From the NCBI GenBank assembly GCA_021186555.1, contig JAJKFL010000003.1, forward strand, positions 51,113,630 through 51,177,629: 64,000 nt of DNA, read 5' to 3'. The notes beneath the pieces were generated by a model. It ran no database searches, was not told the DNA's origin, and saw only the letters and a program-made list of their open reading frames with translations. The stretch is from Reticulitermes speratus (Eukaryota > Arthropoda > Insecta > Blattodea > Rhinotermitidae). Position 1 is the stretch's first letter. Each line of letters opens with the position of its first letter. Below are positions 43,910 to 55,156 of this stretch, piece after piece. The translations under genes and the position numbers were made by a program.

Positions 43910-43987
43910 CAGAGTATACATAAAAGAATAGTGCGGTTTCAATAGTTTTCACTATTGAAACCGCACCATTCTTTTGTGTATACCCTG
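43910..43987. mobile_element. 78-bp palindromic MITE (copy 2)
   Basis: CAGAGTATACATAAAAGAAT and its near complement enclose ATAGTTTTCACTAT. It matches the 33.43-kb copy closely in sequence and structure, with TA at the flanks. Confidence 0.85.
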
Positions 43988-44429
43988 TATTAGTAAATGG
44001 CAACCTGCATAGTCACTGTCGTTACAAATTGGAACCTCACAAACGCCGAGTGATGTCAAACAGACTGTAACAAATTTTACACATGAGTTTCTATTTTATT
44101 GGTTGTCAGTCTATAATAAAACATAACACGGATTAAGCTGGCTCAAATGTTAATGCTTCTGACTTGTATTGGGAAGACTTGTATTCGAATCGCAGCCGGA
44201 ACCATCGTTATTCCGTCTCAGGTTTTCCGTGCTTTTCCTCAGTACCTAAGGTAAACTCTAATGACTACCTCGGTTGCGTCACGACCGCTTCTTTTCAGAT
44301 CCTTACCAGTTCATCATTCATGAATCATCCTACCATTACACATTACTCGTCTGAAAACAAGCAGTTAATTAATGCAGACTTCTTTCACTGTAGAGAGTAA
44401 TTAGTGTCTGCTACGATTTGGTGTCATGT
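43988..44429. other. Unassigned sequence
   Basis: I recognise no gene or repeat here. Confidence 0.4.
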
Positions 44430-44610
44430 AGTGTTGTAGAAATTTAAGAGTTTCGGAGGAAAATACTGCCTCCATGTTCAGTACTACTCTCGTATATTGA
44501 AGGTTGAAGCAGTGTCTTTCTCTCAACCGTCGTTGTATTTCCACCAAATCACACGGCGTCGCTTCCCAGAAGGGTAAAAACCTCACAGTTACCGCAGTGA
44601 GAAACTCAAA
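44430..44610 (-). repeat. Worn foldback-family end with hammerhead-like core
   Basis: Minus strand: CUGAACA, U, GGAGG..CCUCC, GAAAC. The stem II arms TTTCGGAGGAAAATACTGCC and CTCCATG pair. The block GGCGTCGCTTCCCAGAAGGG and an ACCGCAGTGAGAAACTCAAA stretch follow, resembling the outer end of the 40-kb family. G8 is changed. Confidence 0.5.
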
Positions 44611-45049
44611 TCTCACAGTCTTTCAATTTGTTCACGTAAAAAGAATGAGGAAGCTGAAAATAAAAGAGAATGTGAAATAAGTCGGGTGAAAAAATCAGAG
44701 CGATTTCAATCGGCATGAACTAGATAATTACGGACACCTGCACCAGTGGATCCTTTAGCCTGTGAAGCAGCTTGTTGTTGGAACCAAGCAAGCAGAAGCA
44801 CAATTTGTGAGGCACAGGGCTGCACATTAGGATACGACTTAGCTCCCTCGTGTCTGGTTTCTGAATTCGTGGGCCCAAAGCCAAACCGGACTAATCAGCA
44901 CTCGCTATGTGGCTTGGATATTGTTTCTGAAGGTTCCATGAAGCTTAAAGCCTATTGGTAAATATATTACATGTACAGTCTGCTACAGCATTAAGAAGTT
45001 CTTCATTTTGCTGACGCTGTGAATTTACGATACTTTATCACACAGAGAT
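44611..45049. other. Unassigned sequence
   Basis: The 71-codon frame at 44746-44961 is not recognised. I see no repeat. Confidence 0.4.
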
Positions 45050-45150
45050 CTTCGATCTTCTGGGATGTTACGCAGCGTAGGATGGTAGTTAGCTACCGAC
45101 GTTTCGGGAAAACCTATCGGTCCCATCGTCAATGGTCAAGTAGCTTTAAC
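45050..45150 (-). repeat. Solo end of the 40-kb foldback family
   Basis: CTTCTGGGATGTTACGCAGC, AGGATGGTAGTTAGCTACCG, then GTTTCGGGAAAACC and TCCCATCGTCAATGG. Minus strand: UUGACGA, U, GGGACC..UUCCC, GAAAC, loop GUCG, GU, A. The second end is missing. Confidence 0.6.
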
Positions 45151-45290
45151 TGACTGGTCTTTGTAACAGAGATGGAATGTGTTCTCTGTGGGGTGGAAAC
45201 TGAAGTTTTATATGTAGCTTTCATGAATACCAATCGTCAAATGGTCATTCAAATCACAAGGTTTGGCACCATAATATTGGTGGAAATAGC

Positions 45291-45307
45291 GGGGGGGGGG
45301 GGGGGGG
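45291..45307. repeat. Poly(G) run
   Basis: About 17 G in a row. Such runs are prone to length error in sequencing. Confidence 0.9.
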
Positions 45308-45344
45308 CACGGAGACAGGGGATTGGAAGCTTAGAATAGGTCAC

Positions 45345-45474
45345 CACCATCACCATTACCACCATCATCATCATCATCATCATCATCATATCGACAACCC
45401 ACAAAGAGTCTTGGCGTCCAACAGCAATTTCCTCCATTTTTCACTACCTAAACTTCTTCTCCACTTCACCTTTA
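45345..45474 (-). mobile_element. LINE 3' coding end with (GAT)n tail
   Basis: The minus strand reads KMEEIAVGRQDSLWVVDMMM, running into an (ATG/GAT)n simple repeat at 45345-45390. The KWEEIAVGRQDSLWVV pattern is, as I recall it, the C-terminal end of an insect LINE ORF. It lies directly beside the 68-bp array. Confidence 0.6.
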
Positions 45475-48191
45475 TCATCAGTAACCTTGCGTCTCCATTA
45501 ACAACATCCAGCCATCTTCATTTTGGTCTTCCCACTTTTCTCTCATCAGTAACCTTGCGTCTCCATTAACAACATCCAGCCATCTTCATTTTGGTCTTCC
45601 CACTTTTCTCTCATCAGTACCCTTGCGTCTCCACTAACATCATCCAGCCATCTTCATTTTGCTCTTCCCACTTTTCTCTCATCAGTAAGCTTGCGTCTCC
45701 ATTAACAACATCCAGCCATCTTCATTTTGGTCTTCCCACTTTTCTCTCATCAGTAACCTTGCGTCTCCATTAACAACATCCAGCCATCTTCATTTTGGTC
45801 TTCCCACTGTTCTCTCATCAGTAACCTTGCGTCTCCATTAACAACATCCAGCCATCTTCATTTTGGTTTTCCCACTTTTCTCTCATCAGTACCCTTGCGT
45901 CTCCACTAACATCATCCAGCCATCTTCATTTTGCTCTTCCCACTTTTCTCTCATCAGTAAGCTGCGTCTCCATTAACACCATCCAGCCATATTCATTTTG
46001 GTCTTCCCACTTTTCTCTCATAAGTAACCTTGCGTCTCCATTAACACCATCCAGCCATCTTCATTTTGGTCTTCCCACTTTTCTCTCATCAGTAACCTTG
46101 CTTCTCCATTAACAACATCCAGCCATCTTCATTTTGGTCTTCCCACTTTTCTCTCATCAGTAACCTTGCTTCTCCATCAACAACATCCAGCCATCTTCAT
46201 TTTGGTTTTCCCACTTTTCTCTCATCAGTAACCTTGCGTCTCCATTAACACCATCCAACCATCTTCATTTTGGTCTTCCCACTTTTCTCTCATCAGTAAC
46301 CTTGCGTCTCCATTAACACTATCCAGCCACCTTCATTTTGGTCTTCCCACTTTTCTCTCATCAGTAACCTTGCGTCTCCATTAACACCATTCAGCCACCT
46401 TCATTTTGGTCTTCCCACTTTTCTCTCATCAGTAACCTTGCGTCTCCATTAACACCATCCAGCCATCTTCATTTTGGTCTTCCCACTTTTCTGTCATCAG
46501 TAACCTTGCGTCTCCATTAACAACATCCAGCCATCTTCATTTTGGTCTTCCCACTTTTCTCTCATCAGTAACCTTGCGTCTCCATTAACAACATCCAGCC
46601 ATCTTCATTTTGGTTTTCCCACTTTTCTCTCATCAGTAACCTTGCGTCTCCACTAACATCATCCAGCCATCTTCATTTTGGTCTTCCCACTTTTCTCTCA
46701 TCAGTAACCTTGCGTCTCCTTTAACACCATTCAGCCATCTTCATTTTGGTCTTCCCACTTTTCTCTCATCAGTAACCTTGCGTCTCCATTAACACCATTC
46801 AGCCATTTTCATTTTGGTCTTCCCACTTTTCTCTCATCAGTAACCTTGCGTCTCCCTTAACACCATTCAGCCATCTTCATTTTGGTCTTCCCACTTTTCT
46901 CTCATCAGTAACCTTGCGTCTCCTTTAACACCATCCAGCCATCTTCATTTTGCTCTTCGCACGTTTCTCTCATCAGTAACCTTGCGTCTCCATTAACACC
47001 ATTCAGCCATCTTCATTTTGGTCTTCCCACTTTTCTCTCATCAGTAACCTTGCGTCTCCATTAACACCATCCAGCCATCTTCATTTTGGTCTTCCCACTT
47101 TTCTCTCATCGGTAACCTTGCGTCTCCATTAACACCATCCAGCCATCTTCATTTTGGTCTTCCCACTTTTCTCTCATCAGTAACCTTGCGTCTCCATTAA
47201 CAACATCCAGCCATCTTCATTTTGGTCTTCCCACTTTTCCCTCATCAGTAACCTTGCGTCTCCATTAACACCATCCAGCCATCTTCATTTTGGTCTTCCC
47301 ACTTTCCTCTCATCAGTAACCTTGCGTCTCCATTAACACTATCCAGCCATCTTCATTTTGGTCTTCCCACTTTTCTCATCAGTAACCTTGCGTCTCCACT
47401 AACATCATCCAGCCATCTTCATTTTGGTCTTCCCACTTTTCTCTCATCAGTAACCTTGCGTCTCCATTAACAACATCCAGCCATCTTCATTTTGGTCTTC
47501 CCACTTTTCCCTCATCAGTAACCTTGCGTCTCCATTAACAACATCCAGCCATCTTCATTTTGGTCTTCCCACTTTCCTCTCATCAGTAACCTTGCGTCTC
47601 CATTAACACTATCCAGCCACCTTCATTTTGGTCTTCCCACTTTTCTCTCATCAGTAACCTTGCGTCTCCATTAACACCATTCAGCCATCTTCATTTTGGT
47701 CTTCCCACTTTTCTCTCATCAGTAACCTTGCGTCTCCATTAACAACATCCAGCCATCTTCATTTTGGTCTTCCCACTTTCCTCTCATCAGTAACCTTGCG
47801 TCTCCATTAACACTATCCAGCCATCTTCATTTTGGTCTTCCCACTTTCCTCTCATCAGTAACCTTGCGTCTCCATTAACAACATCCAGCCATCTTCATTT
47901 TGGTCTTCTCACTTTTCCCTCATCAGTAACCTTGCGTCTCCATTAACACTATCCAGCCATCTTCATTTTGGTCTTCCCACTTTCCTCTCATCAGTAACCT
48001 TGCGTCTCCATTAACAACATCCAGCCATCTTCATTTTGGTCTTCCCACTTTTCCCTCATCAGTAACCTTGCGTCTCCATTAACACTATCCAGCCATCTTC
48101 ATTTTGGTCTTCCCACTTTTCTCTCATCAGTAATCTTGCGTCTCCATTAACAACATCCAGCCATCTCGATTTCGGTCTTCCCACTTTCTTT
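45475..48191. repeat. 68-bp tandem array, about 40 copies
   Basis: The unit contains CTCATCAGTAACCTTGCGTC, CATCCAGCCATCTTCATTTT and GGTCTTCCCACTTTTCT. Variable positions (AACAACATCC, AACACCATCC, AACACTATCC, ACTAACATCATCC) define subtypes. A four-unit block recurs at the left (marker GTACCCTTGCGTCTCCACTA at about 45617 and 45888). It is the largest array in the window, at 2.7 kb. 68 is not a multiple of three, so it is not a coding repeat. There are no spacers. Confidence 0.98.
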
Positions 48192-48923
48192 TACATATTA
48201 TAGTGCATGAAAAACATCTTATTTACATTCATTAGCACGGAATGTCAAAGTGGCCAAAATAAACTCTGTTTAACGCTCAATCTTGATCTATACTGACTCC
48301 AATTCTCTGCAGGTTAAGTCTGTTTAAAGTTTTGCTTACTTTTCTGAATAGTGTAAAAGAGAAAGAAACAATGCATAAATGAACATTTTTCTCCCAATAA
48401 GAATTAATTAATATGCTTTACAGTCAGGCCTCTAATACACCGCCAGCTGCTAGCAAAACGCCCTTCAGCCGAATTGAAATTTTGTCACTAAAATTTTCAA
48501 TGTTGAAGTGAAGCAACGTGGCTTGGGATATCGTCAAACAAGGACTCCGTGTATGGTACGTATAAAGGTAAATGGTAAGTCAAGTTAATACAGTTATTAA
48601 GAAAACTAATTCTAAGAATAAGAAATGAACAGAAGTGATACAATATCCTGTTAGTTGTGGTACCAATGTTGCTGAATATTCAGGTTCCACTTGCAGAGAA
48701 ATGTTTTTTATTTTCAGGAATCGGGTGACACCGAGTTCCTTGATACTGCAGCCTCGAATTGACCTAATATTCTGGCCCTCTTGGTATATGTGTATGGGCA
48801 TTTGTGGGATAAAAATTGGCAGAAAATTCCGAAGTTCTAGGAGAAAATCCTGTCCCATTTTATCTCCCACAAATCCCATTTGGACTATGCAGGCCTCCAC
48901 ATGCCAACAGCCTTTGAGAGAGT
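48192..48923. other. Unassigned sequence
   Basis: Frames on both strands at 48580-49045 overlap and the plus-strand one runs into SINE1. A small inverted repeat (TTTGTGGGATAAAA against TTTTATCTCCCACAAA) lies at 48799-48874. Confidence 0.4.
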
Positions 48924-48934
48924 ACTGTCTGTCA

Positions 48935-49192
48935 TTTTTTTTTCATGGCGCGGCTGGCCGTAGTGGGCCAGGGCCTCCTCATTGTCGAGGCTTCACGATC
49001 ACACTCAGACAAACCACACTCGGTAGGAATCCTCTGGACGAGTGATCAGTCCGACGCAGAGACTTCTACCTGACAACACACAACACGCACAAGAGACAGA
49101 CATCCGTGCCCCCGGCGGGATTAGAACCCACAATCCCAGCAAGCGAAAGGCCGCAGACCCATGCCTTAGACCGGGTGGCCACTGGGATATGC
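48935..49192 (-). mobile_element. SINE1 (tRNA-Leu-derived) with 11-bp TSD
   Basis: ACTGTCTGTCA at 48924-48934 and 49193-49203. The body starts ATGGCGCGGCTGGCCGTAGT, a changed 3' end, and passes to the B-box complement GGGATTAGAACCCACAATCC and head GGCCACTGGGATATGC. The last bases GGGATATGC differ from the usual GGGATCGGC. Confidence 0.95.
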
Positions 49193-49873
49193 ACTGTCTG
49201 TCACAGTGCTAATAAATAGTATATAATAGCATAATTACATAGTTACATACACGGGGACCAAAATTATTTTCCAGATTGTACATCCTTGACAAATGGGGTG
49301 AACACACGGAGCCCGGCCATCAGCATCCCATTAACTAGAGCTGAAGAAGTGAAGTGCTCTTCACCTACCTCTAGAAAATCACAACAGAATCGGTCGGCAT
49401 TGCAAAGAGGGGTTAAAAAATAAACCAAAAATTCCGCAGACTCAATTCTGCTTCATTGAACCCGTTTCAACCAGTATGATTGTTGGTTTCGCCGCTAGGG
49501 ACAGCACTTACTGCAGCTTCTGCACTCCGCGGGTTCATCAAATTCGAGTGGGTGCTCTTGTGCACTAAATCAAATAAAACTCTCATTGTTTTCTCCCTAT
49601 AGACTGACTGATAATGAATCATGCCACATATATTGGTTTCACCATTGTGCCCAATCGATCTGAGTGTTGATTTATTCAGTGCGGTTATATTTTATTCACT
49701 TTGTTTTCTGTGCATAATCGCTGTTTCTCTTTTATAATGGTTTCTCCGAACTATAACTACGCATTATTTTGAAGGTAGGACTTCAACTTAATTTAATTTA
49801 TTTGTTCGATGTGAAGTTTATAGCATTCGGTACACAGCAGTATAGGAACGGTGTGTTGCTGTATCCAGCCCTT
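49193..49873. other. Unassigned sequence
   Basis: I recognise no gene or repeat here. Confidence 0.4.
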
Positions 49874-49965
49874 AGACTAGTGGCTCTCAACCCTTCCTGA
49901 TTCACGGAGCGTTAAACAGCAAGTTGTTTTCCAAAAACCGAGCCCCTAACTCTATCAAGTCGTAC
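49874..49965 (+). mobile_element. hAT-like terminal fragment (tentative)
   Basis: TAGTGGCTCTCAACCCTTCC resembles the CAGTGGTTCTCAACC type of hAT end, followed by CCGAGCCCC near 49953. No matching right end or 8-bp duplication was found. Confidence 0.35.
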
Positions 49966-50429
49966 AGTATGAATCCTCAGCACTCAGTAAGAAGGGCTTG
50001 TAGCCGAACATTATTGAAACATTATTAAATGCTAGTATTGTTGGAGCAGTTCGGCTCTCCCCTTCCACTCGTCTAAATATAGCAGCAACGACAAGGGACC
50101 AGGTGTCCCGAGTCAGTTGGCGGGAGTAAAAGGAAAAGAGTAGACGGATGGTTTTGTGCTAACGTTGTATTGTAATAAAATAAATAAAGTTAACCTTTTT
50201 GAAGAGAACAGTCTCTTAATTTGATGTATATCAAATTAATAAAAAGTAACCAGCAAAGTTCGGTTATAGGCTTAAGTATAAGTTACAGATACTGACTTCT
50301 GTAAATTTATAAACAAATTCCACTTTTAAATGGTATTAAAGACTTCTTTGTGGTTACAGATATTGATACTTAAACTTTAAGTTAATAGCTTTTGAGTGGT
50401 AAGTGGTTAAGTGTAAATGAGGAGATAGC

Positions 50430-50690
50430 CTGAGACCTTCGCTCTTCTGGGATGTTACGCAGTATAGATTGGTATCGAGTTACCGACGTTTCGAGACAAC
50501 ATATCGGCCCCACCTTTAAGGGTCAAGCAGTCCGGTTTTCTTGGACAGCTTAACCCTTGAAGATGTCATCGATATATTGTCCCGAAACGTCAGTAACTAC
50601 CAATCTAGTCTGCATAACATGCCAAAAGAGCAAAGATGTCATTTACACCGCGGCGGAAGCCTGAAATCAGGCATAGGGTATAGGTTCTTA
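50430..50690. mobile_element. Foldback element, unexpanded relative of the 40-kb one (copy 8)
   Basis: The left end is CGCTCTTCTGGGATGTTACG and GATTGGTATCGAGTTACCGA. The right end is the inverted GTAACTACCAATCTAGTCTG, CATAACATGCCAAAAGAGC and the ATTTACACCGCGGCGGAAGC outer block shared with 40.65 kb. The interior is a single arm pair with ACCCTTGAAGATG, GTCCCGAAACGTC and the inverted TTTCGAGAC..CTTTAAGGGTC. It shows the founder state from which the 65-bp array could have expanded. Confidence 0.75.
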
Positions 50691-50811
50691 GATCGTAACG
50701 AACTGCACTAAGACCATTAAACTGAGCAATTTAGAAAAATGATTATGTAAGTAGAATGTAAATGGGAAAGCCTAACGAAGACATTACGAAAAAGGGTGGA
50801 GGAACGGAATA

Positions 50812-51079
50812 GATATACATTGTAATAGATGTACATTGTAATAGATTACATTGTAATAGATGTACATTGTAATAGATTACATTGTAATAGATGTACATTG
50901 TAATAGATTACATTGTAATAGATGCACATTGTAATAGATTACATTGTAATAGATGTACATTGTAATAGATTACATTGTAATAGATGTACATTGTAATAGA
51001 TTACATTGTAATAGATTACATTGTAATAGATGTACATTGTAATAGATGTACATTGTAATAGATTACATTGTAATAGATG
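50812..51079. repeat. 15/16-bp tandem array
   Basis: Units ATTGTAATAGATGTAC and ATTGTAATAGATTAC alternate, mostly giving 29-31-bp dimers, with one point where the order doubles. The minus-strand frame YYNVIYYNV is simply the repeat read through. Confidence 0.95.
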
Positions 51080-52074
51080 CGTATGGTTAATTAATTGTAA
51101 ATACATGAAAATATTAAGGTATTTGTAGTGTACTTGAAAGTCAACAAATAAAGTACTCATTCATTCGTTTTCCATTCCCTTTAAACAAAAAACTACATCT
51201 TATTGGTGTCAAGTTTCTAGTTTTTGAAACTTCATACAATAATCCACTTTTGCTAAACATCAGGGAAGTAACAGTTTAGGAATCTCATATTGCTAGCATG
51301 TCCAAACAAATTTATTCGCGATAACAAAACACGCATTTACCTTTCAAAACTTTAAAATCGAACAGACATCACAATCATTGGCACTGAACATCCACAATTG
51401 GTTACGATCCATGCGGGCCTATTAGCTCTTCAAAGCCTAGTGGTTTACTGCAAACGCGCTGCCAGGTATAAAGCTGAAAACTCGCAACTTTGCCCATACA
51501 ATTTGTTTTTTGTGTTGCGTATAACTGTCAGAATAAACAGCAGTTTTTCGCCATACAGTAGATTAGACTGGACTTGATTGGATTGGATTTATTAATTGAA
51601 TTCTATTAATACATTTCCCACAGATGTGACTGTTAACACCGGAGTTTGCAGTACAAATTTCCAGTACTGATCTTGTTACTTCAAATTATATGTTCTATAT
51701 AATATATTGTCACCAAATCTATTTACATTTTACAGCACTTTTCTTCTTTTTCTTCTTCTTCTTCTTTCCTGATGTGAACCGAATTTTATATTTTATTTTC
51801 CCATTTACATTTTATTTTATATAAAATTTACTCAAATTTTCTAATTCTAATGTCTTAGTGTTGCCGACTAATTTTCTATACGCTATTTCTTTTTTATTTT
51901 GCATCAATTTTTTGTTGAAAAATTGTTCTCTCCACCTTTTCCTCTCTGTGCATTTCAGAAGTAGTGTCACTCATTATCCGCCTCCTCACATAAAGGACAC
52001 AATATCCACTGACTGGTTGACGTAACTGCTTTCTATACGAGGTGCAAATTAGTCCTTATATAGGCCTCTAATAT
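51080..52074. other. Unassigned AT-rich sequence
   Basis: It contains a (CTT)n run near 51741-51767. I recognise no gene. Confidence 0.45.
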
Positions 52075-52760
52075 TGAACTGGAATGTTTTGAAATGTGGT
52101 GCTGGAGAAGAATGGAGAGGATCAGTTGGACCGATCGTGTGAGAAGTGAAGAAATATTACACAGAGTCAAGGTAAATCAATCCCATTACAGGCCTGGACA
52201 GGCCCTTAGGGTTCCAGGAGGTTGAGGCTCCCAGATTTCTAGACAATCGGCACATGAAGGTGGTAAGGTTGTCAGCCTTACGCACCGGCCGCCTTTACCC
52301 CCCAGGAAATATTCCTGGTACTCATTTCTGTTAGAGGTTGAGTCGACCCCAGGGCCATAGTGCGACCGAAACGATTATGTCAATGAAAAATCCCAATAAC
52401 ATCATCGGGAATCGAACCCGCGACGTTCCGGCTTGTAGCGCAGTGCCTCAATCAACTGTGCTACCGCGTGCCATAGAGTCAAGGAGGAGAGGAGTATCAA
52501 GAAAGGCTAACTGAATTGGTCACATCTTGCGTAGGAACTGCCTTCTAAAACACGTGATTGAAGGAAAGTTAGAGGGACGGATTGAAGTGACAGGAAGACG
52601 AGGAAGAAGGCGTAAGCAGCTACTGGATGACCTTAAGGAAAAGAGAAGATACTGGAAATTGAAAGAGGAAGTACTAGATCGCACTGTGTGGAGACCGCGC
52701 TTTGGAAGAGGCTACGGACCTGTCGTAACACAGACTGCAGAATGATGAATGAAAAAAAGT
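52075..52760 (+). mobile_element. LINE-B C-terminal end, interrupted by SINE5
   Basis: The left part reads FEMWCWRRMERISWTDRVRS then EEILHRVK. After the SINE5 insertion at 52173-52474 the right part resumes with RKAN-like sequence and HILRRNCLLKHVIEGKLEGR, TGRRGRRRKQLLDDLKEKRR and GRGYGPVVTQTAE. The duplicated AGAGTCAAGG brackets the insertion. The LINE therefore landed first and SINE5 later. Confidence 0.88.
52173..52474 (-). mobile_element. SINE5 (tRNA-derived) with 10-bp TSD
   Basis: AGAGTCAAGG at 52163-52172 and 52475-52484. Inverted copy: CCATTACAGGCCTGGACAGG, GTTGAGGCTCCCAGATTTCT, CGCACCGGCCGCCTTTACCC, then B-box complement GGGAATCGAACCCGCG and A-box region AATCAACTGTGCTACCGCG. In sense the head reads GTAGCACAGTTGATTGAGGC. 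It inserted into LINE-B. Confidence 0.95.
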
Positions 52761-52825
52761 GTCAGTTACAACCATCTTCGCAGTGTCTTGGAGTGTCTGT
52801 TTATTTGACTAGATTCCACCAATGT

Positions 52826-53700
52826 ACCCTTGCGTGTCCCACAGAAATCCGGACCCTGTCACCATACCCTTTTTCAAAATCCGCTTTAATATTACCGTTC
52901 CATCTATGTCTAGGTCTCCTACGCATTTCTCTTATTCTCTACCCGCCACTGTTCCCGATTACAATTTTGTAATCATTTTTCAACTCTCCGGTGCTTGTTA
53001 GGAGCCGAGATAGTGTTATCTGTACACCGACTAGCTACGGGAAGGATGATTCATATTTCGCATCCCAGCAAGGGTAATTTTCTCTTCCCCGAAACCACCC
53101 AGACGAGCAATGGAGCCCAACAAGCCCTTTATTAAATAGGTACCGATGTTTTTTTCCGGGGGTATAGCGACAGGGCGTGAATTTGACCACTCAACTGCAA
53201 CTAAGTTCACCCTAGAACAGGCCACGAAGGCCCAGAGGGGGAGTAGAGGTATAGCTCTACTCTTTCTTTAACCTCGGCGCTAGATGAGGGTGGGTGGTCA
53301 ACTCCACGCCCCGGCCGCTTTACCCCCGGGAAAGAGACCCGGTACCCATTGTATAGGAGGCTGGGTGGGCCCCAGGGCCGGTCTGGAAGACTGCGAAAAA
53401 TCTCGCCCCCACCGGGATTTTTTTTTTTATTATTAATTCCTGGGTTTTCCCCTTTGATCCATTTGTACTGTTGAAGTCCTTTTTGTCCTGCATGTCACCT
53501 TATGTTTCATGCTATCGTCCATACATCTAACACAACACAAACATCCATGCCCCCGGTGGGATTCGAACCCACGATCCTAGTAAGCGAGCGGCCGAAGACC
53601 CACGCCTTAGACCGCACGGCCACTGGGATCGGCAATTCGATCCCCGGACCGTCCAGCCCGTAGCGAGTCGCTATACCGACTACGCTATCCCGGCCCACTT
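52826..53700 (-). mobile_element. SINE2 long form, interrupted by SINE1b
   Basis: This is the inverted counterpart of 1322-2012. It has CCAGCAAGGGTAATTTTCTC, GGTATAGCGACAGGGCGTGA and CCACGCCCCGGCCGCTTTAC, then the tRNA-like head ending TACGCTATCCCGGCCC. The head is split in its B box by SINE1b at 53418-53634. The LINE-like middle (GTTCCATCTATGTCTAGGTC) is retained. The far 3' tail differs from the 2.0-kb copy. Confidence 0.8.
53418..53634 (-). mobile_element. SINE1b: tRNA-Leu head with alternative body
   Basis: The head is as in SINE1 (complement GGGATTCGAACCCACGATCC to CCACTGGGATCGGCA). The body is different: GATCCATTTGTACTGTTGAA, GTCCTTTTTGTCCTGC, CTTATGTTTCATGC, with a poly(A) end. It shares this body only with the second half of the 18.4-kb composite. 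It sits in the B box of SINE2, with a short duplication of about 3 bp. Confidence 0.88.
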
Positions 53701-54396
53701 CAACTGCAACTAGTGTCCAGGTTAAGAATGAGTCAAAAGATACTTCTGTTTCCCCCATATGCTTCGCAGGAGTGGGCAGGGACAAATTTATCATTTTTTT
53801 AATTTTACGCGTGTTTATTACATTCTCCGCCGATCTCACTGGCTTTAATAAACTTGTCCTAACCCAGGACTTATATATTGTAGCCTCAGTAGTGCAATGT
53901 TAATAATACTGATGACAACAGAGAAATGTTTTTCGACTGGAAGCCCATTCTGACGCCCCCTACATCCTCAGAGATGGAGGCTTTTCAAAGTTTGTGCGGC
54001 TAAAGATCAGCCTTTATATTGGCAACACTGTTGCTCTTGGCAGTGATTCGGCTACTTAAAAGTTTTTAAGAGGCCAACAGGATATCTGATATACTCCTGA
54101 AAGTTATGTCAAATTGACGCCAGTGAGGAGTCTGTCACAAACAGGCTGACGAATCCGCTCGTAGACCAAGCTGCGGTCAAGACGTGCTTCAAGCAGTTAC
54201 GTCATAACAGGACTTTTTACATCCGCATGTGATAAACTTCAACTCTTTTCTGCCAATCACATTGCGAAACCTCGCTGAAAGTCATTTGTTGTTACTTGTA
54301 CATTAAACGTATTGCTCTATTACAGTACTAATATATTTCCTTTAGCTTTCACGACTGCACACACTTAACCCTTTAAAACCTAGCAATTGTATACAT
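53701..54396. other. Unassigned sequence
   Basis: I recognise no gene or repeat here. Confidence 0.4.
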
Positions 54397-54819
54397 CAGG
54401 GCTGGCCAAAATGCGGCCTTCGGTCACCTGAACAGTTTCAGTAATTCAATTAACAAACATAACATAGTAGGTCCACAGAACCATATACTCGAGCCTAATA
54501 TTAGTAACAATTAACAAACATTATATAGTAGTCCCAGACATATATATGCAAATTTATTACAACAAGTAACAAACCTAACTCTTGACTTTTAAGACAGCAC
54601 ACATTAAACCAATACTGCTTTGTGTTTTGTCGAATTTAGTAGGGCCTGCACCCTTGTTATTCAATCGTACTTTAGCGTAACTTATTGTTTGTAAATAACG
54701 GCCTTCTAGTTAATTTAATTCACTCCCCCTTTCCATATATGTATACACAAATACGGCCCTCTAGTGACTCCTTAACGATTTATGTGGCCCTTCTGTAATT
54801 TGAAGTTGGCCAGCCTTTG
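54397..54819. mobile_element. hAT-like MITE
   Basis: The ends CAGGGCTGGCCAAAATGCGG and the inverted CAAAGGCTGGCCAACTTCAA are typical of hAT non-autonomous elements. The flanking 8 bp (GTATACAT and TACACCTC) agree only partly. Internal GGCC blocks (ACGGCCTTC, ACGGCCCTC, GTGGCCCTTC) recur. There is no transposase frame. Confidence 0.65.
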
Positions 54820-54859
54820 TACACCTCATCAATTTTAACATTACAAATTCTACGTTCTG

Positions 54860-54861
<2 letters not shown>

Positions 54862-54926
<65 letters not shown>

Positions 54927-54941
54927 CACACACACACACAC
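54862..54941. repeat. (CA)n microsatellite
   Basis: About 38 CA units, interrupted once near 54926. The two long frames across it are artefacts. Confidence 0.98.
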
Positions 54942-54984
54942 TGCGTTTGTTTTCTTATGCATCTTGGAACAAACAGCTACAACT

Positions 54985-55100
54985 CGCAGTACTGGTTGTT
55001 TGTATAACCGAGACGGAGTGTGTTTGCTGCGCGGTACGAACTGAATCGATAAGTATCATTCAGTATCATCTTAGTCCTTAAAGCGTTACGTTCTCATTCT
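54985..55100 (+). repeat. Dispersed repeat shared with 1.04-1.28 kb
   Basis: GTGTTTGCTGCGCGGTACGA and a CTTAGTCCTTAAAGCGTTACG end parallel the sequence at 1200-1275. Family unknown. Confidence 0.4.
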
Positions 55101-55156
55101 TAAAACAATATCTGTCTCTAAAGTTAACGTTTTCGTACCTGGGAAAAGCTATAATA

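Noticed and set aside
50939-51160. Tyr-Asn-Val repeat protein
   Set aside because: It is a translation of the 15/16-bp tandem array.
54780-55044. Thr/His-repeat and Cys/Val-repeat proteins
   Set aside because: Both are translations of the (CA)n microsatellite.
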